A DNA stretch of 64,000 nucleotides from Pseudopithomyces maydicus. Lineage: Eukaryota > Ascomycota > Dothideomycetes > Pleosporales > Didymosphaeriaceae. The notes under the pieces are model-generated. The model made no database searches. It was not told the DNA's origin and saw only the letters and a list, made by a program, of their open reading frames with translations. Position numbers and translations under genes: made by a program. This document shows positions 56,167 through 64,000 of the stretch, piece by piece (the stretch's first letter is position 1; every line of letters starts with the position of its first letter). The stretch is from assembly GCA_026873275.1 (NCBI GenBank), contig JANTUC010000009.1, positions 496,001-560,000 on the forward strand, in the 5' to 3' direction.

Positions 56167-57818
56167 TTATAAAGGCTTCGCCCCCTTCGGAAGCCTCACT
56201 TTGAACACGAGGACCTGCGTATCGAGATTAAACCCAGACGCATCGGCGTACTTATTCTTCCCAGAATTGATATACCCTACACAAACATGCAAGTCAGCAT
56301 CTGTCTGTTCACTCTTCCAGCTTGGGACTGGAAGAAAAAAAGGGGGCTTAAGGGGTAGGTTTAGTACTCACCATCCTGGGTAATAAAATCATTATCCGAC
56401 ACTGATATCAAATAATACTCATCCCCCTCGCCCTTGCCCTTCGTCTCAAACTTCTCATCCACCGGCACCAGCGCGAAACTCTCCCACTTCTCATTCAGCA
56501 ACTTGGCATCCTGCTCCCCGCCATTGTGCACCCCAAACCGACCCAGCTCATCGTTGTTATTATACGAAAGCCAAGGACAGTACGTAGCTGGTACGATACC
56601 ATCATTCAGCACCCCCTTGCTGCTCGCAATTGCGCCCGTAGACGCATCGTTCTCACTGCTCTTGATATCAGTCGCACCAGATATATCAAACACATCCGCA
56701 TTCCTATATATACTCTCCGCCTTCTCCTGCCCATGGCCCGCGCCCGAGTCCCGCGCCAACACCAGGAACTGCGTGTCAGATATAAAGTGGATCTCCGACT
56801 GGCCTGCTACCTTCTCGGTGGGCAGTACCGGGAGCGGGACCACGTATTCGGCGTCGTAGATTGGGGATTTACCCTTGAGGCGGTACTTGAGGAGGCGGGC
56901 GTGGCGGCGGTTTTTGGATTTCGACCCACCCTCTTGGATGGTCGCGCTTTGGAGTAAAGCGTAGAGGTGCTTCCCGTCTGGGGAGGCCGTCAAGCCCTCG
57001 AGGCCCTGGTTGTTCCCGCGGCCGGAGTCCGGGTCCTCGGGCATGATTTCGACGTCCGGGTTGTAAATCGGGGGGGACGCGGCGTTGAAGCTCTCGGTGC
57101 CGTTGCGGGTGGGGATGAGCGCGTCGTTGGGGCGGATGGCGGTTATCATCTTGCCGCGCTTGTCGAACTGGTAGATGTAGGGCCCGTACTCGTCGCTGAT
57201 CCAGAAGGAGCCGTCGGCGCCGAGGACCAGGCCTTCCGTGTCGATGGAGATGCGTTTTCCGCCTGGGCCGGCGCCGCCGAAGCCATCGCCTGTGTAGGTT
57301 GCGACTGGGAGGTCGGGGAACCCAGGATATGAGGCATGGCCGGTTGGGTCTGCGTCGAGGCCGGTAGTTGGGTTGCCGTCGGGACCGGTTAGTAGGAGGG
57401 TGTCCAGGTACTTTAGGTGAAAATTGGGAGAGGCGGGTTTCTCCTTGGTGGCGGTGACGATGTCGAATGAGATGCTGAATTTGTGAATGCGAGACTGGGT
57501 GTTTTGCGTGCCTTGGGTATTCCAGCCTCGATCGGGAAGACCATACAAAATGCCTTCGTACGCCTCCTTTTTTCCGGACTTCTTCTTCCACGACTTTTTA
57601 TCGAGGGCAATCGCACTTCCGATTCCTCCTATCGTGTCCCCGAACTTATCACGAGCGTTTCCAGGATAGGTTCCCCAACCCGCAAGTTTTTCGTAGACGT
57701 ACTTCTTGCCATTGCACGATGTCTCGTTCACGGAAGGCGTAGCGTAGCCCGTAGGTGACGCAGCGACGCGCCCAAGCTGAAGCACAGCAAGCAAGCCAAC
57801 CGATACAATAGACAACAT
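56167..57818 (-). CDS. Secreted esterase-like-of-phytase family protein
   Basis: Exon 1 56372-57818, intron 56277-56371 (95 bp, GTGAGT...GTGTAG), exon 2 56167-56276; 518 residues. The start ATG 57818 opens a signal peptide (MLSIVSVGLLAVLQLGRVAAS). Family features are GIGSAIALDKKSWKKK, YGLPDRGWN, DTEGLVLGADGSFWISDEYGPYIYQFDKRGKM, NNQGLEGLTASPDGKHLYALLQSA and FLVLARDSGAGHG. These belong to the phytase-esterase-like domain (PF13449 type), a beta-propeller that hydrolyses or binds phosphate/carboxyl esters. It is probably secreted; the exact substrate is unknown. The last exon supplies the C terminus GYINSGKNKYADASGF to KGAKPL. Confidence 0.88.
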
Positions 57819-59037
57819 ATTAACATACGAGGTGGTCGTGTGGTCTGTCGCCGTAGCCCCAGCTCCATATGTACATATATTAATACCCTGCAAGGGGCAT
57901 GACGCAAGATCCAAGCACCAGGAAATACGAGCGATCGCTGGAACGCACCTTACTCTTCCAGCACCTCCATCGCTACACGTGCAAGGGTGTTTGGCGCTGA
58001 ATTAGCAAAGTTCCTACTATTTTAACGTTGGCCCCCGGCGAGGCCGCCAGGGCTGGAGCTGGCGGCCTGTCCGAATTATTGGAGGCGCTACTGCGTAACG
58101 TGCATACGTAGTAGTGCGGGGGCAAGTCCCCCTCGAGGTATACATGTATAAGGAAACGCTCCACGGAGGTCAGGTACTTGGGCTGTTGGAGGCGGAGATT
58201 GAAGAGCACGAGGGGAAGAGCAGGGCTGTGAGTCGCTGAGCGAGGAGCGAGACGGCGTGCCACTAGTCCGGGTGTGGCAGGTGGTGAGGGGGATGAGTGG
58301 CTTTCTTTTGCGTACTTTTGACGACCGAGGATTCTTTGGATTGTGGAGTTGTCACCTTTTTTCTTCTTTTGATGGGGTTAGTATATACTAATAATTGATC
58401 CATAGTAATGTGCTTGGGAATCGACGTGCTTCAATCCTCGATTTCATGTGGACATGATGTTATTTGGCCAATGACCATTTCCACAACTGATTGCAGTCGC
58501 GGTATGCTAAAAAAAAACTGTGATGGTCTATTACTTCTGTTACGTGTAGTGAGGATACACACGATGTCTTGGGCGGGTCTGGTGTACTGGCAGTACCACC
58601 GATGCTGTGGATAACTTACCTCAGTTGCACCGAGTGCGGAAGCCATCGCCGATGAATCCCTCACACCCAGCCAGAGAACATCTGAATTCTTGAGCATAGA
58701 ATTATCGGGTTTCACATAAGCCTAGGCATTCCTTTAGATTGTGGTCTTGAGCGCTCCTTCTGTCAACAACATGGCCCTTTCCCGCAACACCAAAGAGCTC
58801 CTTCCTGGCTTACCACTACCGGGCTGAACCTTCTTGAACATCCAAACTTTTCTCAACCCACCCCTCTTCGAGATCATGAGAATTTACAACTTATCCTAGA
58901 GACACCTCTCCATCCTATACATTCGATACGCCGATCGCACATTCCCCCTTCCATTCTTACGCGGGAGCCTGTACTTCCTCTTTCTGACTTCCATACATCT
59001 CCAAAAACTTCCGTACTTTCTGCTCGATTATGACGCA
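57819..59037. other. 1.2 kb intergenic region
   Basis: Divergent promoter region between the secreted protein gene and the unknown gene at 59038. No coding content is recognised. A short upstream frame (ATG 59031, nine codons) overlaps the start of the next gene. Confidence 0.4.
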
Positions 59038-59964
59038 ATGCCCTGTCATCATATAAACGCGAGTTCATATTCAATTCGCCAGGAGGAATCCGAACAATCA
59101 GACTCAGACCCCGAGGACTTCTTGACACCTATTCAGGAACACTACCCACCGTACTTCGATGCACAATCAAGTCTTCTTAGGGACACGAATAACGCAATTC
59201 AGCAAGAAGAATCAACTTCGAGACGTCGCATTGGAACCAACGAAGCTACGAACATGAGGAATAACGCCGGTGGCGATGGCATATTACGACAATCGAATGC
59301 AGCGATGCCGTGTCCAGCTAAAGTATCACCGCGAACGAAGCTTCAGACAAGGAGAAGTGACCCACCGGAGACATCAAGAACTACTCCGACACCCATTCAT
59401 ATGTTTTTACACAGTCTGATTAACGACTCCGTCATGCCAGATGAAGATTCGAAAGAAGCGAGCAGCGTAGGATCCGGCCATCCGACCAGCGAAGGAAAAC
59501 GCAGCACCGCAATACCGGTTGTTTCTGGTCGAAAAGGCACATCATCAATACCAGCCGTGTTACCCAAGAAACGAGAGTCAAATGTGAAGCGCTTTCTGTC
59601 TGGATTAGATGACTCTGATCTAAAATTTCGCGGACATCGTGACTCGGTGGCTCTTGCTCGATCGCGATTGTTGCGTAACAGGCATGTCCCTCTTGAACCA
59701 TTCGGATTAGGAGACACCGTGCCGATAGCACAAGGACGAGCGCATGCCAACAATCGCGCTCAGTCCGAAGACGAAACTACGAATGCTGTGATCGCCAAGT
59801 GGGAGCCACTGACATCGCTTGATGCTGCCATCATGACAAGCCCTCTACCAGATTCATCAACGAGCACTAAGGATGATGTCTGGGGCTTCTCGAGCAGTGG
59901 GTCGGGCTCGTTACCTCGCAAGAAGTCAATGAGGGGGCATTGCCGTTTTGTGATTGAGGATTAA
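59038..59964 (+). CDS. Unknown polar protein
   Basis: An uninterrupted 308-residue frame from ATG 59038 (MPCHHINASSYSIRQEESEQ). It is rich in Ser, Arg, Asp and Thr with no signal peptide, membrane segment or recognised domain. A conserved-looking patch KRESNVKRFLSGLDDSDLKFRGHRDSV... and the basic end LPRKKSMRGHCRFVIED suggest a nuclear or cytosolic regulator. A nine-codon upstream frame (ATG 59031) overlaps the start and could dampen translation. Intact length supports a real gene; function unknown. Confidence 0.6.
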   Translation: MPCHHINASSYSIRQEESEQSDSDPEDFLTPIQEHYPPYFDAQSSLLRDTNNAIQQEESTSRRRIGTNEATNMRNNAGGDGILRQSNAAMPCPAKVSPRTKLQTRRSDPPETSRTTPTPIHMFLHSLINDSVMPDEDSKEASSVGSGHPTSEGKRSTAIPVVSGRKGTSSIPAVLPKKRESNVKRFLSGLDDSDLKFRGHRDSVALARSRLLRNRHVPLEPFGLGDTVPIAQGRAHANNRAQSEDETTNAVIAKWEPLTSLDAAIMTSPLPDSSTSTKDDVWGFSSSGSGSLPRKKSMRGHCRFVIED

Positions 59965-60945
59965 TGGGGTTTGTCCCAGGGAACACGGCGGTTGTATGTT
60001 TTCTCCCGGAGCAAGTCAGCATCTGCAGAGTTCGATTCCTACAAATTGAAACAGAATCCGTGCAGCCTGCAGGAAGCGTACATAGGTTACGCTTAATCCT
60101 ATATGCAGTAATCGCCGTCGGTATTGCCTATTTCCGCACATGGTACATCCTAATCAAGGGGATCTGCCTCTTCTTGGTATAGTACTATACATCTGGTGGG
60201 ACAGTTGCTAAATCTGGATGGACTGAGGGAATGCTTGCCGAGTGCTTTACATAGGACAATACCCAAGCGATGTTGCTGTTTTGTTGGCAGGGGTGATCCT
60301 GGCAAAACGGTCGACGGATGGTCGGTGTTTCGGTACTAGTGATATGCCCGTCGGGGCAACTGGCGCGTCAACGCGTTTACGCGTGTACATTGCCACGAGT
60401 GCTAGACTACCTTCCACAGCACCACTGAGTACTGGCGACCGCAAGAACATGGTCATGTGCTTACGACTCGTTTCGCCTTAGATTTGTTCTATCAGAGGCG
60501 ATTATATGGTATTCTGCGATGGCTAGCCTAAGATCGAACACGTCTGCTACGATGTCACGATACCATACCTCAAGGATGTACATAGAAGTCTGAACTATGT
60601 GCTGCACGCTGTGGATGTTTAGCGCGTCAACCAGACGTGCGCATCTCCTTGAACCGAATTGGCTTGCTATAGTACAACGATGATCAGTTCTTGGTTGTCC
60701 TGCTACATAACCCTCTGAGGCGGTTGGAGCCTCATCTGGTCCTTGGCGTTACAGCAATCGTTTGAAATCTGAGGAAACATCACGCCGCTGTCAGATCTCC
60801 ATCCCTTTAAATACTTGACAAGGAAACGATTTAGATCGTTCATAGAACAAATTCCTTATATTTTCGTGCATTCGACAGCCTAGGAAGGCCAGGTACCATA
60901 ATATCACGAAGCACATAGCGACGCGACGCAGCGCAGCGCAACACA
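59965..60945. other. 1 kb intergenic region
   Basis: No gene recognised. The right end is the leader of the UstYa-like gene, with a GCGACGCGACGCAGCGCAGC stretch near 60920. Confidence 0.4.
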
Positions 60946-61860
60946 ATGCCCCGCTTCACACCCTACCGATCTACTCTGGATATCTCCAAGATTGGTGCTG
61001 CAGCAAAGACAGAGGGCGACCATCGCTACGATGCGCTCCGCAATCTCGGCAACCACTCGGATTCGGATACAGATGTGGAGGATTGGGAGGAGGACAATCC
61101 GGTGCAGCCAAGGCGGAGAAAGCGGTCGATGCTATGGAAGAAGCTTAAGGCTTACCGATGGATGATGGATACAGCATTGCTGCTAGTAATCATTGGACTT
61201 CTGGTGGAGAGAATACCCAAATCTCTTAAGGGCCACCGATATGAGCTGGCAGGCGATATTTCAGGCTTTGCGCCAGCATGTACGAAATCGAGCTATCCTT
61301 GATGAATGCAGCGCTAATGTTTGGCAGTCTCCCAGAAGCTCGTCAGCTTCAAGCTCGACTCTGTCTTTACGCCAGAAAATGCGTCAGACTTCTGGAGCAT
61401 GGAGACGCAGAAAGCATGGCTTGACATTGTCCCGGAAGGTCTCGGCTACGTCGAGGTCAAAGACCCAGGGAAGTATTCGAATCTTCCGCGTCCAATCCAC
61501 GACTACACGGCCCAGACGGTATTTACGACGTCGATGACGCACCAGCTGCATTGCCTGTATACGATATTGGAAGCGTACAACACACTTCAGCTCTCGGCCG
61601 AGCTAGGTTTCGAGAACCAGGTGAAGATGCCTTGGCACATCAACCACTGCTTCGACTACATCAGACAGGCGATCATGTGTGCAGGGGACGTGGCGCTAGA
61701 GGGTGCAGCCACGACATTCCCTGGCGATCCGGTCACAGGCGAGGACCTTGGGGGCAGCGACGGATGGGACGCGGTCCATGTGTGCAAGGACTACAGCCAG
61801 GTGTATGAATACTTGGAGAAGGAGACGATCAACCACGTCAAGTGGATATCGTCCGACTGA
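60946..61860 (+). CDS. UstYa-like oxidase (DUF3328 family)
   Basis: Exon 1 60946-61279, intron 61280-61327 (48 bp), exon 2 61328-61860; 288 residues. An N-terminal cytosolic segment with basic residues is followed by one membrane anchor (TALLLVIIGLLVERI). The lumenal domain contains GFAPAFSQKLVSFK, ENASDFW, and both family HxxHC motifs, HQLHC and HINHC, about 50 residues apart. UstYa proteins oxidise and cyclise ribosomal peptides (dikaritins) or modify other metabolites. A CYP52-like P450 lies 1.1 kb downstream, but no precursor-peptide gene with repeated Kex2-cut cores is visible, so a role in peptide maturation is not supported here. Confidence 0.88.
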
Positions 61861-62985
61861 AGTAGTGGTGTGTACGATCTAATATTACGAAAGACATTTC
61901 TACCTCGCAGACTAAAGCGTGCAGCTCAAATAGGGTGCTTACTATGGAGTATCTGCTCGGCTTGGATGATTTGCACGGCAGTGTTCATGTGCCCGTTGGA
62001 GCTTCCGGGCCACGCACCCCGTGCCGTCGGGCGAAAGCACCCATTTGCATGACCTACGCCCGCGCCAGCATTCCACTGATGCGACGCTCTCAAATTATGG
62101 TTTCGGCAGCAGATTTTGAACAGGGCGGAGGGCCCATATTGCTGACGCTGGTGCCACACCCGTATCTCATCATTGGATGGCTTCCAATTGGATGGCTCGT
62201 CTGTTCGTCTTGTAATTGGGCAGATGACACATAGACGAGCCGCCTCGGTACTTTCCTCTTTCGGGCGGCTGTTGTTGTTGTGATGGTGATGGCGCCACGA
62301 CGTCTCCAACGGCTGAAAGTAGGCAGTGGTCATGGCAGTTCAGGTGGCTGGCCAGCCGCACCCAGTCTTGAGCTTCCAAGCGCCACCACCGCCGCCGCCG
62401 CCCGCCCGCTCTCCATCTCACGGCGTCTGGGTATTTATGCGCCCGCTGGATATGGCGGAGACGAGCGATCGACGACCCTGGTCGGTCCCCACAACTCTAA
62501 AACCGGCAGTGGACGGTTAGAACGAAGAGCGAGCAGCGAGCAGCGAACAGCGAAGCGGCCCGCGGCACATTGAATTGCACCGACTGCTCCTCGTCGGCGC
62601 TGAGCCTCTACACAGCACAGCATCGGAGTCACCGGTGCTAGAACCCTAGTCCCAACTGGCCCGAGACGGATTCAACCAGGGCCAATCTCCTTTTGGGGCC
62701 CTGCTTGCGAGGTGCGTGCGTATCAAGAGCCAAACCACCGACTTTAAAGATCGGCCTTCGTGGAGCCCAGCTGGCGCCCATAACGTTAGTGGCTTTTCCT
62801 CGAGTAAAAACATAGCCTGCCCGTCTTACTTCTTCTTTCCAGTTGTCCTTGCGACGTTAATTGGAAGACTGAATACGTCATATTCTCTGCTTTGTTCGCC
62901 TCGCATCGCGTAAAAATAGCGCCGTGTGCTACACCAACACTCCCTGTCCCAAGGCATTTGCCTGTGACAACGACCACCACACATC
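61861..62985. other. 1.1 kb intergenic region
   Basis: Promoter of the P450 gene; no other gene is recognised. A (CCG/CCA)-rich stretch lies near 62385-62405. Confidence 0.4.
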
Positions 62986-64000
62986 ATGGGCCTCGTCTCG
63001 TCGCCCATCACCTTTGTTGTTGCAGGTGCGCTGCTTTCGTACCTGATCTTCTCTCGCATCCAGCTCTACCTGAGCCGGCGACAACTCATCAAGCAAAATG
63101 GCTGCGAACCATGCGCCAAGCGTTACAACAAAGATCCTATCCTCGGGTGGGACGTGTTGAAGGAGAATATTAAAAACCAGAAAGAACGCAAACTGCTCAT
63201 CGGTAACCAAGCTCGTTTCCGGAACCAAGGCGTCAACACTTTCCTGACCAAGATGCTTTACCAACCCTGGATCGCCACATGCGAGCCCGAGAACGTCAAG
63301 ACCATTCTCGCTCTCAAGTTCAAGGACTACAGCTTAGGCAACCGCTACCCCTCGTTTGGACCGCTACTCGGCGATGGTATTTTTAACAGCGATGGGGAGA
63401 AGTGGGCAAACTCCAGGCATCTCCTCCGGCCCAACTTCGTCCGGGACCAGATCGGTGACTTGGATGCTTTCGAGCGCCACTTCAAGCTCATGCTCAAGAA
63501 AATCCCCACAGATGGACGCACCGTTGACCTTCAGACTCTGTTCTTCCAACTCACAATCGACTCTGCGACCGAATTCCTGTTTAACCACTCCACAAACTCA
63601 TTGCGCATGAGCGAGAACGACACCAACAACGAGGACGCCATCTTTGCACGTGCTTTCAACTTTGCCCAGGACGACATCATCACCCGCATCCGATGGGGAA
63701 TCTTCAACTTCATGCGCACCAACAAGGAGGGCGAGGATGCGTTGAAGATTTGCCATGCCTACGTAGACAAGTTCGTCGACCAAGCCATACAGGAACACCA
63801 CGCCGAGAAGGCGTCTGGAAAGACTGACGACGACCGATACATCTTCATCAAGGAGTTGGTGAAGCAGACGAACGATAAGGTGCGCATCCGCAACGAGTTG
63901 ATCAATATTCTTCTCGCCGGCCGTGACACGACTGCCAGTCTGCTCAGCAACATGTTCTTCCAGCTTGCCCACCGCCCAGAGATATGGGCAAAGCTTAGGG
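62986..64000 (+). CDS. Cytochrome P450, CYP52-like alkane/fatty acid hydroxylase, partial at window end
   Basis: It starts at ATG 62986 (MGLVSSPITFVVAGALLSYL) and is open to the window edge (338 codons, about two thirds of a normal 510-530). An N-terminal membrane anchor (residues 4-22) is followed by the family-typical GCEPCAKRYNKDPILGWDVL. Then come GDGIFNSDGEKWANSRHLLRPNF (helix C, W-x-x-x-R type) and the oxygen-binding helix I motif LAGRDTTASLLSN (A-G-R-D-T-T). The haem-cysteine region lies beyond the window. Members hydroxylate the omega end of alkanes and fatty acids at the endoplasmic reticulum. Sequence resemblance is to the CYP52/CYP539-type clan as I remember it. Confidence 0.9.
   Translation, partial: MGLVSSPITFVVAGALLSYLIFSRIQLYLSRRQLIKQNGCEPCAKRYNKDPILGWDVLKENIKNQKERKLLIGNQARFRNQGVNTFLTKMLYQPWIATCEPENVKTILALKFKDYSLGNRYPSFGPLLGDGIFNSDGEKWANSRHLLRPNFVRDQIGDLDAFERHFKLMLKKIPTDGRTVDLQTLFFQLTIDSATEFLFNHSTNSLRMSENDTNNEDAIFARAFNFAQDDIITRIRWGIFNFMRTNKEGEDALKICHAYVDKFVDQAIQEHHAEKASGKTDDDRYIFIKELVKQTNDKVRIRNELINILLAGRDTTASLLSNMFFQLAHRPEIWAKLR

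Overview
This window is nuclear DNA of a filamentous ascomycete, most likely a Dothideomycete (Pleosporales-like). The reasons are: many genes with 42-110 bp GT-AG introns, several with CTAAC/CTGAC branch points shortly before the acceptor; fungal-only families (Zn2Cys6 activator, QutR-type repressor, UstYa, fungal LanC-like, CBM18 lectin-like, Sip5, Isn1, Med17); and no operons. The class-level placement is from memory of these families, not from a search.

Layout. 1-6.7 kb: an AT-rich start, a 2-oxoglutarate oxygenase, a LanC-like gene and a long unknown membrane-protein gene. 7-19.7 kb: a quinate/shikimate catabolic neighbourhood: QutR-type repressor (-), QutA-type activator (+) divergent from it around a near-consensus QutA operator at 9991-10006, a Gfo/Idh/MocA oxidoreductase (-), 3-dehydroshikimate dehydratase (+), then a sugar-porter MFS gene (+). 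The usual quinate dehydrogenase, type II dehydroquinase and QutD-like permease are not seen here. 20-26 kb: an unknown ORF, a small secreted cysteine-containing protein and a coiled-coil protein with a C-terminal Zn2Cys6 plus CCCH-like motif. 27-41.6 kb: pantothenate kinase, an unknown coiled-coil protein, a secreted FAD oxidase, a CBM18 chitin-binding protein, mitochondrial enoyl reductase, IMP 5'-nucleotidase (seven exons) and Mediator subunit 17. 42-64 kb: a secreted yellow/royal-jelly-like protein, an EF-hand MscS channel, a secreted aldose 1-epimerase, Sip5, a secreted phytase-esterase-like protein, an unknown ORF, a UstYa-like protein and a CYP52-like P450 cut by the window end.

A recurring oddity: seven genes (LanC-like, 4240-6692 membrane protein, pantothenate kinase, 29.5 kb coiled-coil, CBM18, enoyl reductase, yellow-like) are broken by frameshifts that sit almost without exception in homopolymers (mainly C or G runs of 4-6) and nearly all look like one missing base. 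Adding the missing bases makes every total coding length divisible by three. Because pantothenate kinase is normally essential, uncorrected homopolymer errors in the assembly explain this better than seven pseudogenes.

How the genes work together: QutR/QutA plus dehydroshikimate dehydratase form a recognisable regulatory and catabolic unit for quinate/shikimate to protocatechuate. The other genes are mostly housekeeping (CoA synthesis, mitochondrial fatty acid synthesis, purine turnover, transcription) or individual secreted proteins. No transposon, tRNA, rRNA or CRISPR was recognised.
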